Assembly (NCBI RefSeq): GCF_017873135.1
Contig: NZ_JAGGJV010000014.1
Coordinates: forward strand, 1 to 64,000
Length of the DNA: 64,000 nt
From: Rhizobium herbae
Lineage (GTDB): Bacteria; Pseudomonadota; Alphaproteobacteria; Rhizobiales; Rhizobiaceae
Reading direction: 5' to 3'
A program made the translations under genes and the position numbers. Of this stretch, positions 51,391 to 59,658 are shown piece after piece. The number at the start of each line of letters is the position of its first letter. Positions within the stretch are counted from its first letter, which is position 1. A model generated the notes under the pieces. The model was given only the letters and a program-made list of their open reading frames with translations, was not told the DNA's origin and searched no databases.

Positions 51391-52191
51391 ATGACTGAGC
51401 AGAGAAGCGGAAAATTAAACCAACTCGAACGAACCCTGCCGGAGGGCCTTTTGGTTGATGCGGCATGGATGGAGCGGCACGGCTACTCAACGAGTCTGCG
51501 CAGCCAGTATGTTTCCGCCGGTTGGCTGGTTCAGCCGGTACGCGGCACATACAAGCGCCCGCTCGGCGAGCTGGACTGGCAAAAAACTGTCGTTTCGCTG
51601 CAGAAGCTAATGGGGCGCAACCTTGCGGTCGGCGGGCGAACCGCACTCGACCTGCAGGGCTTCACCCACTACCTGTCGGCATCCGGCCCCTCGACGATTC
51701 ACCTGTACGGGATGGAGTCGCCCCCGGGCTGGCTTGCGAAGCTTCCCCTGAAAGAAACGTTTCGGTTCCACCGGTCGCAGGTATTGTTCAAGACTCTCGC
51801 GGCGGCGGCAGAAGCTCTGCAGACAGGCACGCTGCGGGAACTGCCAGGACCGTCCGACTGGCCACTCATAGCTTCGACGCCGGAGCGCGCTCTGCTGGAA
51901 ATGCTTGATGGGCTGCCCGGCCGCGAGAGCTTTCACCAGGTCGATATGCTGGTCGAAGGACTGCGGACCTTGAGCCCGCGACGGCTTCAGATGCTTCTCA
52001 CCGACTGCCGTAGCGTCAAGGTCAAGCGGCTGTTCTTCTGGTTCGCAGATCGCCATCGGCCAGCATGGCTGAAGCAAATAGACCGTGCCGCCATCAGTCT
52101 CGGCACCGGCAAGCGTATGCTCGTCAAGGGTGGCAAACTCGACCCAACTTACCTCATAACTGTCCCGGAGGACCTCAGTGCCCCTGTCTGA
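51391..52191 (+). CDS. abiEi: Type IV toxin-antitoxin antitoxin AbiEi
   Basis: The 266-residue protein has the AbiEi layout: N-terminal winged helix (~20-65; LLVDAAWMERHGYSTSLRSQYVSAGWLVQPVRGTYKRP) used for autoregulation and a C-terminal antitoxin domain. TALDLQGFTHYL and PERALLEMLDGLP are family-like. It represses the operon and neutralises AbiEii without direct binding in the known systems. It overlaps the toxin gene by 14 bp. Confidence 0.88.
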   Translation: MTEQRSGKLNQLERTLPEGLLVDAAWMERHGYSTSLRSQYVSAGWLVQPVRGTYKRPLGELDWQKTVVSLQKLMGRNLAVGGRTALDLQGFTHYLSASGPSTIHLYGMESPPGWLAKLPLKETFRFHRSQVLFKTLAAAAEALQTGTLRELPGPSDWPLIASTPERALLEMLDGLPGRESFHQVDMLVEGLRTLSPRRLQMLLTDCRSVKVKRLFFWFADRHRPAWLKQIDRAAISLGTGKRMLVKGGKLDPTYLITVPEDLSAPV

Positions 52192-53092
52192 ACGTTATCG
52201 GCGCCAGGTCGCGCTATTGATCGATGTGCTCCCGTTCGTCGCCGCCGAGAAGGATTTCGCTCTGAAAGGCGGGACCGCCATCAACCTTTTTGTGCGGGAC
52301 ATGCCGCGTCTGTCGGTCGATATCGACCTGACCTACCTGCCGGTGGCGCCACGCCCGGAGTCCCTGGCCGCGATCGATGCTGCCATGAAGCGCATGGCGG
52401 TGGAAATGCGAACGGGAATGCGCGGCCTGCGCGTCACCGAAGTCCCGAATGCCCGCGAGCAGATCGTCACCAAGCTGACCGTTCAGCGGCCCGATGCGCA
52501 GATCAAAATCGAGGTCACGCCGGTTCTACGCGGCTGCGTTTTCGAGCCGGAGATGCGATCAGTGTCGCCGGGTGTGGAAGACGCCTTTGGATTCGCGGAA
52601 ATGCAGGTTGTTTCGTTTGCCGACCTGTATGCGGGCAAGATCATGGCCGCGCTTGACCGCCAGCACCCGCGTGATCTCTTTGACGTTCGTGACTTGCTTG
52701 CGAACGAAGGCATCAGCGATGACCTGCGCCGAGCCTTTGTTGTCTATCTGATAAGCCACGACAGGCCGATCTCTGAGGTGCTTGTGCCGCACCGCAAAGA
52801 CATCGCCCACGAGTTTGCACAAGGCTTTGACGGAATGACCGCCGAGCCTGTTCCCCTCGATGAACTGCTTGCTGCGCGCGAGGAACTGATCGCCGCCATG
52901 GCGGGAGGCATGCCGGATGAGCACAAGGAGTTTCTCCTGGGATTCAAGCGCGGTCAGGCGGACTGGTCGCTTCTCGGCGTTCCGGGAGCGGCCGACCTGC
53001 CCGCCGTGCGATGGAAGCAGTTGAACCTAGGCAAACTTACTGTCGAAGCTCGCGCGCGGTTGATTGATCAACTGGAAGAGCGCTTAAGATGA
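52178..53092 (+). CDS. abiEii: Nucleotidyltransferase toxin AbiEii
   Basis: The 304-residue protein has the nucleotidyltransferase motif: KGGTAINLF (~30-38) then RLSVDIDL with D48 and D50, followed by later family motifs (IKIEVTP ~109-115; LYAGKIMAALDRQHPRDLFDVRD ~150-172). AbiEii toxins transfer nucleotides to target RNA (tRNA in related enzymes) and stop growth on phage infection. GTG start at 52178 has GGAGGA upstream and overlaps abiEi. Confidence 0.9.
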   Translation: MPLSERYRRQVALLIDVLPFVAAEKDFALKGGTAINLFVRDMPRLSVDIDLTYLPVAPRPESLAAIDAAMKRMAVEMRTGMRGLRVTEVPNAREQIVTKLTVQRPDAQIKIEVTPVLRGCVFEPEMRSVSPGVEDAFGFAEMQVVSFADLYAGKIMAALDRQHPRDLFDVRDLLANEGISDDLRRAFVVYLISHDRPISEVLVPHRKDIAHEFAQGFDGMTAEPVPLDELLAAREELIAAMAGGMPDEHKEFLLGFKRGQADWSLLGVPGAADLPAVRWKQLNLGKLTVEARARLIDQLEERLR

Positions 53093-53572
53093 ATATTGGA
53101 ATATTGGCGCACAGGTCGTTTATCGGAGACCTCGGTCGGGAAATCCAAGACGCGACCGCGGACAACACCGCGCCATACGAACACCCTTCAATGTGGGATA
53201 TGCAAGATCGAGCACTTTCCGCAAAGGCGCGCCCACTCTAGTGCCCGTCGATGCCGGCGGCGCGGTTTTTACGATATCCAAATCGTTGCTGTGGCATCAT
53301 AATTCCACTTCGAACGGTGTTTGAGCCTGCCTTTAAAGTGAGAACAAACGACCAATAAGCCAACTCTCGGCTTCCGCACAACTGTCCCTCTTTTGAGGGG
53401 TAGTTCTGCACTTTTAAAAGCCCACGATTTCATCATGGGGATTTCGACCCAAATCAACTTGGTGAAAGGCTGTCATAAAAATCCTACAAACAGGGACGAC
53501 CGCGAACATACGACGGTACTGCACGCCCGAACAGGCAGGGTCCAAATCGGCAACGCTTACGAGCAATGAAAT
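53093..53572. other. Intergenic stretch between abiEii and the next gene
   Basis: About 480 bp with no supported gene; a short plus-strand open frame (53096-53302) lacks a ribosome site and motif. CCCTC-TTTT-GAGGG (53386-53399) forms a small hairpin without a T-tract. Confidence 0.4.
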
Positions 53573-54943
53573 CTAGGTATTGACCGCCTCGCCGTCCAGA
53601 GAATGCAGCGTGATCGAGCCCATGGGATGCCACTTCGGCGTAACGCTTCGGACATTTCCATCGGGCAGCAGCCAGTGATGCGCAACGTCCGGCATCAGGT
53701 TGGGGTCGAGCGGATGCAGGGCGTTGGGGTTGTGCCAGATATCGATCCCTTCGATCCAAGTCTCGACGTACCCGGCATCCCTTACTTGCTTCTTGAAGGT
53801 TACGGGTGCGCTCGCATTGGGATCGTGATTCACAGCCGTCCCAACCAGAACGAGTTTCAAACGTTCCGAACCGAACCCCGCGAGAAGGCCCATTCTGCTA
53901 AACTTCGAGATCGTGCCGCTGTTCGAAAATAAAATTGCCGATACATGCTCGGCATCCGGCAAGTCGAAGAACCCGGACGGAACCTGCTTCGCCCCCCAGC
54001 GATGAAGCCCGATCTTGCGGGGCTTAATGATAAGCTTGCCGTCCTTATCGCGTTCCCAGTCGGGCTCGTAACCGTAGACGTAGCGCTCGAATGCCGAACG
54101 CGTAAATGTCATAGAGCCTGGCGCAGAAAAATCCTGAATGGCAAACAGCAGGGGCTTGTCGCCAACATGGGGCTTCTCCCAATAACGCTTTTCGAGCTTC
54201 GCCTTCAGGGTTCCGGCGAATCTGGTCGGCATGTACTCGCGGATGAAAACGTCGCGTTCCTCAGGCGTATCGGTCGGCGGCGGTGCTACGATCGCTCCTT
54301 TAGCGTCGCGCGATGCGTTCACGGTAACGGCCTCCACGGTAAACTCGCCGACAGGATTGCCGCAGCAAAAATCCGGCACGGCGTGGATGCGCGAAATCTC
54401 ATAGTCCATCTCCGTGAATGCCGCGAAAAGATACAATTCCCAGATACGAGAATCGAACCCCGTGGTTTGAAACTGCTCGATGAAATTCCCGTCGGCATCT
54501 TCGTACCATCGCATCATCGGTTCGATAATACCGCGCGCCGCCGAATAAGCCTCTATGTCCCGGAGAGCCTTGAATGCCGGGTGGACCTTGTTCTCCTCGG
54601 CATGCGCTGCGAAAAAATCTACCGGCTGACCCTGTTCGTCGCCCTGGAAATAATCCTCGTCCGGAAGCGCCGCCATGCGCTCCATTTCGCGTCTCAGTTC
54701 GACTTCGGCGTGCCGCTTCCGCTCGCAAAATCCCGTTCCGCTGACCCAACGGTAGCGACCCTTGCGGTCCTTGCCGAAAATATGCCCTCCGAAATCATGG
54801 TCTGTCCGATCTTTGACGGTAAGGCCGAGGACACGCTCATTCCCATGCTCGAACCAGGAAAGCTCGTCACAGAGAAATCGGATCAGCGGTTGCCGGGCAT
54901 AGGCCGCAAATGCATCGAATCTAATGAGCGGTATGGGTTTCAT
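53573..54943 (-). CDS. Unrecognised 456-residue protein of the defence region, possible PD-(D/E)XK nuclease
   Basis: I do not recognise this family with confidence. The middle contains WELYLFAAFTEM (E169), PDF (D191) and FTVEAVTVN (E204), the order and spacing of a restriction-endonuclease-like core, but the last motif lacks the usual Lys. The N-terminal part contains a charged region (GGHIFGKDRKGRYRWVSG). The C-terminal half (~240-456) is beta-rich with several Trp residues. The gene is divergent from the hsd operon and its RNA-like spacer. Location suggests defence. ATG 54943 has GAGGAA upstream. Confidence 0.6.
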   Translation of the reverse strand: MKPIPLIRFDAFAAYARQPLIRFLCDELSWFEHGNERVLGLTVKDRTDHDFGGHIFGKDRKGRYRWVSGTGFCERKRHAEVELRREMERMAALPDEDYFQGDEQGQPVDFFAAHAEENKVHPAFKALRDIEAYSAARGIIEPMMRWYEDADGNFIEQFQTTGFDSRIWELYLFAAFTEMDYEISRIHAVPDFCCGNPVGEFTVEAVTVNASRDAKGAIVAPPPTDTPEERDVFIREYMPTRFAGTLKAKLEKRYWEKPHVGDKPLLFAIQDFSAPGSMTFTRSAFERYVYGYEPDWERDKDGKLIIKPRKIGLHRWGAKQVPSGFFDLPDAEHVSAILFSNSGTISKFSRMGLLAGFGSERLKLVLVGTAVNHDPNASAPVTFKKQVRDAGYVETWIEGIDIWHNPNALHPLDPNLMPDVAHHWLLPDGNVRSVTPKWHPMGSITLHSLDGEAVNT

Positions 54944-54989
54944 AATTCCTCGTATTCTTCATACCATGACAATCCTGACGCGCCACTAC

Positions 54990-55610
54990 TGGCGAATGGT
55001 TTCAGGGTTACATCAATTCATAGAAATAGCGCTGGTCGCAAGATGTGCGTGGTACTACCACGCATCTCTTGGCAAGGGAGACCCGCTACGCTTCTCCCGT
55101 TGCATCCTCCCGGCCTGTGATGCTTCGATGTCGAACCTCGTCGCATCAATGAAACGTCCGCCCGTTTCATTAGCGATCAGGTAAGACGTACCTGCCCCTC
55201 CCAATACCCACCCAGACCATCCGTCATCGCCGACTGGACCCGCGACCAAAAGCGTATGCCGCCTTGGATACCTGCACCATGCTGTTCGCGCATGGAGGCG
55301 ACTGGGGAGATTTCAGCTGTCCCATGGCCCACCTCGCAGGAGGCGATTTTGCACTCTTCCTGCACCACCATCGACCAAAGGGGCTCTTGCAGCCCCTTGG
55401 AACCCAGCGCGCCGGACCTGGAGATTACGTCTCTCCACCCGCACCGGACGTTCCTTCGTTCCGTTCCAAAGCCATCATATCGACCGCAGCGAGACGTCAA
55501 GCCCGCGCGGTGCACGCGCCCGAAGGCTTCGGGGCTTGACGTGATCGCCTTTCGGTCGATTAAGAAATGGCTGTTCGGGCGAAGGAGTGTTCGCATCGCC
55601 TCCGGCGGGA
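54990..55610. ncRNA. Large structured non-coding element (candidate RNA)
   Basis: This interval between a divergent gene pair is packed with inverted repeats. Examples: 55039-55071 (~14 paired bases), 55075-55097 GGGAGA/TCTCCC, 55118-55147, 55148-55171 AATGAAACG/CGTTTCATT, 55178-55194 CAGGTA/TACCTG, CGCCT/AGGCG with CCATGC/GCATGG (55260-55300), GCAGGA/TCCTGC (55336-55363) and 55375-55400. At 55438-55609 several helices are nested around a three-way junction. No convincing protein gene is found on either strand. Transcription and strand are unknown; a palindromic mosaic element of the RIME type is an alternative. Confidence 0.5.
55438..55609. repeat. Nested long-range inverted repeat (multibranched fold)
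   Basis: Paired segments, from outside in: CCCGC and CGGA (55438-55448) with TCCGGCGGG (55601-55609); TCCTTCG (55452-55458) with CGAAGGA (55580-55586); AGCCAT (55470-55475) with ATGGCT (55567-55572); ATCGACCG (~55479-55486) with CGGTCGAT (55553-55560); GCGA with TCGC; ACGTCAAGCCC (55494-55504) with GGGCTTGACGT (55532-55542). The innermost part holds two hairpins, GCGCG/CGCGC and CCGAA/TTCGG. Confidence 0.8.
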
Positions 55611-55732
55611 TCGAACAAAGGAATGGGCAAATCCCTTCGGGTAGCAGGATTTCCTCAACATCGCCCAAGTGCTCGGCGTTCTCCCGTAGGCCACCTCCGA
55701 TAACGCCGTGAAAGAATTGACAGAATCCCTCA

Positions 55733-55761
55733 TTGTTAGGTCCGCAATTTTCCCGTATTTT
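55733..55761 (+). promoter_or_regulatory. Putative promoter of the hsd operon
   Basis: TTGTTA (55733-55738) and TATTTT (55756-55761) are spaced 17 bp and lie about 33 bp upstream of the first start codon. The matches to sigma-70 consensus are moderate. Confidence 0.4.
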
Positions 55762-55793
55762 CTTGCCGAGGATTCGTGTGAGCTTCGAGCGCC

Positions 55794-55982
55794 ATGCCGA
55801 CGGAAATTATGACCATCCATGAGGTGGCGGAGTATCTGAAACTCAACGAAAAGACGGCCTATCGACTGGTGGCTGAGGGTGAGATACCCGGCTTCAAAGT
55901 CGGCGGATCGTGGCGGTTCAAGCGGCAAGACATCGAGCGTTGGATCGCCCGGAAAACGACGAAGAAGAAAGACAAGAAGTAA
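55794..55982 (+). CDS. Small HTH (excisionase-family) protein of the hsd operon
   Basis: The 62-residue protein is one MerR/excisionase-like winged helix: MTIHEVAEYLKLNEKTAYRLVAEGEIPGFKVGGSWRF then a DIERWI end. Its stop overlaps the hsdM start (TAATG). Such genes often head type I restriction operons and could control them. ATG 55794 or 55809 are both possible. Confidence 0.78.
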   Translation: MPTEIMTIHEVAEYLKLNEKTAYRLVAEGEIPGFKVGGSWRFKRQDIERWIARKTTKKKDKK

Positions 55983-58387
55983 TGGCCCGCAAGAAATCTG
56001 AAATCTACGCATCCCTCTGGGCAAGCTGCGACGAGCTTCGTGGAGGGATGGATGCGAGCCAGTACAAGGATTACATCCTCTCGTTGCTGTTTATTAAATA
56101 CGTCAGCGACAAATATGCGGGTCAGCCGTTCGCCCCGATCAACGTGCCGGACGGCGCGAGCTTCAAAGATATGGTGGCCCTCAAAGGCAAGAGCGATATT
56201 GGCGATCAGATCAACAAGAAGATCATCGCGCCCCTGGCTGCCGCAAACCAAGCGCTCAACCAGAGCGACTTCCCGGACTTTAATGAAAGCTCGAAGCTTG
56301 GCGACGGGAAAGAGAAGGTTGAAAAGCTCACCAACCTTATCGCGATCTTCGAGGACAGGTCTCTAGACTTCTCGAACAACCGCGCGGAAGGGGATGACAT
56401 TCTGGGCGATGCCTACGAATATCTCATGCGCCATTTCGCCACTGAGAGCGGCAAAAGTAAGGGCCAGTTCTATACGCCCGCCGAAGTCAGCCGCATTATG
56501 GCTCAAATCATTGGTATTGCCCAGGCGAAGACGAGCCAGGACACGACCGTCTACGACCCGACGTGCGGCTCAGGCTCTCTTCTATTGAAGGTGGGCGACG
56601 AAGCCGGGACCAAGGTCTCTCTTTACGGACAAGAAAAGGACTCAGCGACCAGCGGTCTTGCACGCATGAACATGATCTTGCATGACAACCCCTTGGCGGT
56701 TGTCATGCCGGGCAATACGCTTACCGATCCAAAGTTCACAGATAAGGGGCGGCTGAAGCAGTTCGACTATGTAGTGGCCAATCCACCATTCAGCGATAAG
56801 CGCTGGAGCACGGGGCTGGACCCGCTTAACGATCCGCACGAACGGTTCAAGCCTTTTGGGGTTCCGCCCGCGAAGCAGGGAGACTACGCCTACCTGTTGC
56901 ATATCGTCAGGTCGCTGAAGAGTACCGGCACAGGGGCTTGCATTCTTCCGCATGGCGTTCTGTTCCGAGGCAACGCCGAAGCTGAAATCAGAAAGTCCTT
57001 GATCCGCAAAGGCTACATCAAGGCGATCATCGGTTTGCCCGCGAACCTTTTCTATGGCACAGGTATTCCCGCTTGTATCGTGGTCGTGGACAAGAAGGAT
57101 GCCGCCGCGCGCAAGGGCATCTTCATGATCGATGCCAGCCAGGGCTTCATGAAGGATGGCCCGAAGAATCGGCTGCGTAGTCAGGACATTCACAATATCG
57201 TCGATGCATTCGCAAAAACCGCAACGATCCCCGGCTACTCTCGTATGGTGCCGGTCGAGCAGATCGAAAAAAACGACTTCAATCTCAATCTTCCGCGTTA
57301 CATCGACAGCCGGAAGAGCGAAGACCGGCAGGATATCGACGGGCATCTGCGCGGTGGAATCCCGCAAGCCGATATCGAAGCCCTGAGCGCTTATTGGGCG
57401 GTCTGCCCGAAGCTCAGGGCTACCCTGTTTAAGGAATGCCGCCCGGGTTACGTCACGTTGACCGTGGACAAGGCCGCCATCAAGCAAACCATTTTTGAGC
57501 ACCCGGAATTTACGGCGTTTACCACCGGCATGACCGCGCATTTTGCAGCATGGAAGACGCGCACTTCGGAAACTTTGAAGGCTCTCAAGCCGGGCTTTCA
57601 TCCTAAAGATGTGATCTTTGAAAGCTCCGAGGGTCTGCTTGCTCACTACGAAGGCAAACCGCTTATCGACAAGTACGACGTCTACCAACACCTCATGGAT
57701 TACTGGGCGGAGGTGATGCAGGATGATGCATATCTCATCACCTCTGATGGGTGGAAGGCAGAAACCTATCGCATCATCGAAAAGGACAAAAAGGGCAAAG
57801 ATAAAGACAGGGGCTGGACCTGTGATCTGATCCCCAAGCAGCTGGTCGTTGCGCGCTTCTTCGCAAAGGAATGGACAGAGATCGACCGATTGACCGGCCA
57901 GCTGGCGGTTGCGAGCGCCAAACTTGCTGAACTTGAAGAAGAGCATGGCGGCGACGAGGGCGCATTCGCCGAGCTTGATAAGGTCAATAAGGTCAACGTT
58001 GCTGCGCGACTAAAAGAGATCAAGGGCGATAAAGACGCTGCCGAAGAAGCCGCTGTGCTCAAGGAGTGGCAAAATGCGTCTGAGACGGAAGCGGAACTCA
58101 AGAGTAAGATTAAGGCGGCCGAAGCCGAACTTGACGCCAAGGCGCTGGCGAAATACCCAAAGCTGACCGAAACCGACATTAAAACGCTGGTTGTCGATGA
58201 CAAGTGGCTTGCGAATATCGAAGCCGACATTGGCGGAGAAATGGATCGCACTAGCCAGACGTTGACGAGTCGCGTTCGGATGCTGGGGGAGCGCTACGAA
58301 GCGCGGATGCCGGACCTTGCAAAGCGCGTCGCTAATCTTGACATCAAGATCGAGCAGCACCTTAAGCGGATGGGGTTCGCATGGTGA
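55982..58387 (+). CDS. hsdM: Type I restriction-modification methylase subunit HsdM
   Basis: The 801-residue N6-adenine methyltransferase has the HsdM N-terminal helical domain, SAM motif DPTCGSGSLL (~192-201) and catalytic NPPF (~267-270). GQFYTPAEVSRIMAQI (~160) is family-typical. It is much longer than usual HsdM (~500-550): residues ~500-801 add a helical, coiled-coil-rich extension seen in some R-M systems. ATG 55982 is used because it overlaps the HTH stop. Confidence 0.93.
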   Translation: MARKKSEIYASLWASCDELRGGMDASQYKDYILSLLFIKYVSDKYAGQPFAPINVPDGASFKDMVALKGKSDIGDQINKKIIAPLAAANQALNQSDFPDFNESSKLGDGKEKVEKLTNLIAIFEDRSLDFSNNRAEGDDILGDAYEYLMRHFATESGKSKGQFYTPAEVSRIMAQIIGIAQAKTSQDTTVYDPTCGSGSLLLKVGDEAGTKVSLYGQEKDSATSGLARMNMILHDNPLAVVMPGNTLTDPKFTDKGRLKQFDYVVANPPFSDKRWSTGLDPLNDPHERFKPFGVPPAKQGDYAYLLHIVRSLKSTGTGACILPHGVLFRGNAEAEIRKSLIRKGYIKAIIGLPANLFYGTGIPACIVVVDKKDAAARKGIFMIDASQGFMKDGPKNRLRSQDIHNIVDAFAKTATIPGYSRMVPVEQIEKNDFNLNLPRYIDSRKSEDRQDIDGHLRGGIPQADIEALSAYWAVCPKLRATLFKECRPGYVTLTVDKAAIKQTIFEHPEFTAFTTGMTAHFAAWKTRTSETLKALKPGFHPKDVIFESSEGLLAHYEGKPLIDKYDVYQHLMDYWAEVMQDDAYLITSDGWKAETYRIIEKDKKGKDKDRGWTCDLIPKQLVVARFFAKEWTEIDRLTGQLAVASAKLAELEEEHGGDEGAFAELDKVNKVNVAARLKEIKGDKDAAEEAAVLKEWQNASETEAELKSKIKAAEAELDAKALAKYPKLTETDIKTLVVDDKWLANIEADIGGEMDRTSQTLTSRVRMLGERYEARMPDLAKRVANLDIKIEQHLKRMGFAW

Positions 58388-59658
58388 GTGCATCAACCTG
58401 TAAAGTCTCCAGGTCTTTACCGCAAAATGAATCTGCCGCTACTCTATCGGCAAGCCTTCCGTTGCCCGAAGATTGGAACGTGCTTACAGCAGACGCCATA
58501 TGCCAGAAAATTCAAGACGGAACTCATTTTTCGCCCCGCTTAGGTGGCCACGACAATTTGTATATTACCTCTAAGAATATCCGCTTGGGGCGACTGAATT
58601 TATCAGACGTGGAATCAATAGATTCTGCTCAGCACGCGGCCATATACAAACGCTGCGATGTACGACCTGGAGACATTCTTTTAACAAAGGATGGAGCTAG
58701 TACAGGTAACGCAGCCATCAACACCATTAAGGAAGAAATTAGCCTGCTATCAAGTGTTGCATTCCTTCGATTTGACGAAAATGAACAAAATTCGGCGTAT
58801 TTCCTGCAGTGTATACTCTCGCATGAAGGACAAGCGCAAATTCAGGAATTAATGTCTGGGAACGCAATTACTCGTCTTACTCTTGGAAAGATCAAGAAAT
58901 TACGTTTTCCCGTGCCTCCAACGAAGATTGAGCAAGATCTCATCGCGCAGACGTTGTCAGATGCCGATGCGCTGATTGATTCACTGGAAGCCCTCATCGC
59001 CAAGAAACGCGCGATCAAGCAAGGCGCGGTGCAAGATCTCCTTTCGGGCCGTAAACGTCTGCCCGGATACAGAGGCGAGTGGAAAAATCTCCCGCTTTCC
59101 AAAGTTGGCGAGGTTCTCAATGGCTTGACCTATGCTCCGAGTGACGTTCGCTCTGATGGGATTTTGGTACTTCGATCATCGAACATCCAAGAGGAAGCGT
59201 TGAGCTTTAAAGACAACGTTTTTGTCCAAATGAACGTCCCATCCAAATGCCTTGTGGATGAAAATGATATCCTGATTTGTGTTCGAAACGGGAGCAGAGA
59301 ACTTATCGGTAAGACCGCCAAAATTGATAAGCGCTGCCGTGGTATGGCCTTCGGTGCATTCATGGCTGTTTTTAGAGCACCCCAATACGACTATGTGCTT
59401 CAGTATTTCCGATCAGATCTCATGCGGAAACAGATCGCGGGGCATCTTGGCGCAACAATCAATCAGATCACCAACAAAAGTTTGAAATCGTTCTCCATAG
59501 CAATGCCTCCGACAAAAGACGAAGCCGACGCTATCTCAAAGATCTTAGGTGATTTCGATTCCGATATTTCGGAGCTAACTTCTAAGCTCAATAAGGTTCG
59601 CCAACTCAAACAGGGCATGATGCAAGAGTTACTGACCGGAAGGGTGAGGCTGGTATGA
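58381..59658 (+). CDS. hsdS: Type I restriction-modification specificity subunit HsdS
   Basis: The 425-residue protein has two target-recognition domains, each followed by a conserved helix: TRD1 ~15-190 with a spacer helix near 200-225 (IDSLEALIAKKRAIKQGAVQDLLSGRKRLPG), TRD2 ~235-395 with the matching KLNKVRQLKQGMMQELLTGRVRL. It sets the bipartite DNA target. GC is lower than in hsdM, common for specificity genes. It overlaps hsdM by 7 bp and the next gene by 4 bp. Confidence 0.93.
   Translation: MVSASTCKVSRSLPQNESAATLSASLPLPEDWNVLTADAICQKIQDGTHFSPRLGGHDNLYITSKNIRLGRLNLSDVESIDSAQHAAIYKRCDVRPGDILLTKDGASTGNAAINTIKEEISLLSSVAFLRFDENEQNSAYFLQCILSHEGQAQIQELMSGNAITRLTLGKIKKLRFPVPPTKIEQDLIAQTLSDADALIDSLEALIAKKRAIKQGAVQDLLSGRKRLPGYRGEWKNLPLSKVGEVLNGLTYAPSDVRSDGILVLRSSNIQEEALSFKDNVFVQMNVPSKCLVDENDILICVRNGSRELIGKTAKIDKRCRGMAFGAFMAVFRAPQYDYVLQYFRSDLMRKQIAGHLGATINQITNKSLKSFSIAMPPTKDEADAISKILGDFDSDISELTSKLNKVRQLKQGMMQELLTGRVRLV

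Noticed and set aside
53096..53302. Short plus-strand frame after abiEii
   Set aside because: No ribosome site, motif or conserved character; composition looks random.
54990..55610. Group I/II intron or OMEGA/HEARO RNA identity for the structured spacer
   Set aside because: No domain V or P7 consensus was seen and the adjacent 456-residue protein lacks RuvC/HNH motifs of IsrB; no reverse transcriptase is present.
55177..55668. Minus-strand frame of 163 codons in the structured spacer
   Set aside because: It runs through nested inverted repeats, has odd composition and no motif; better explained as non-coding.
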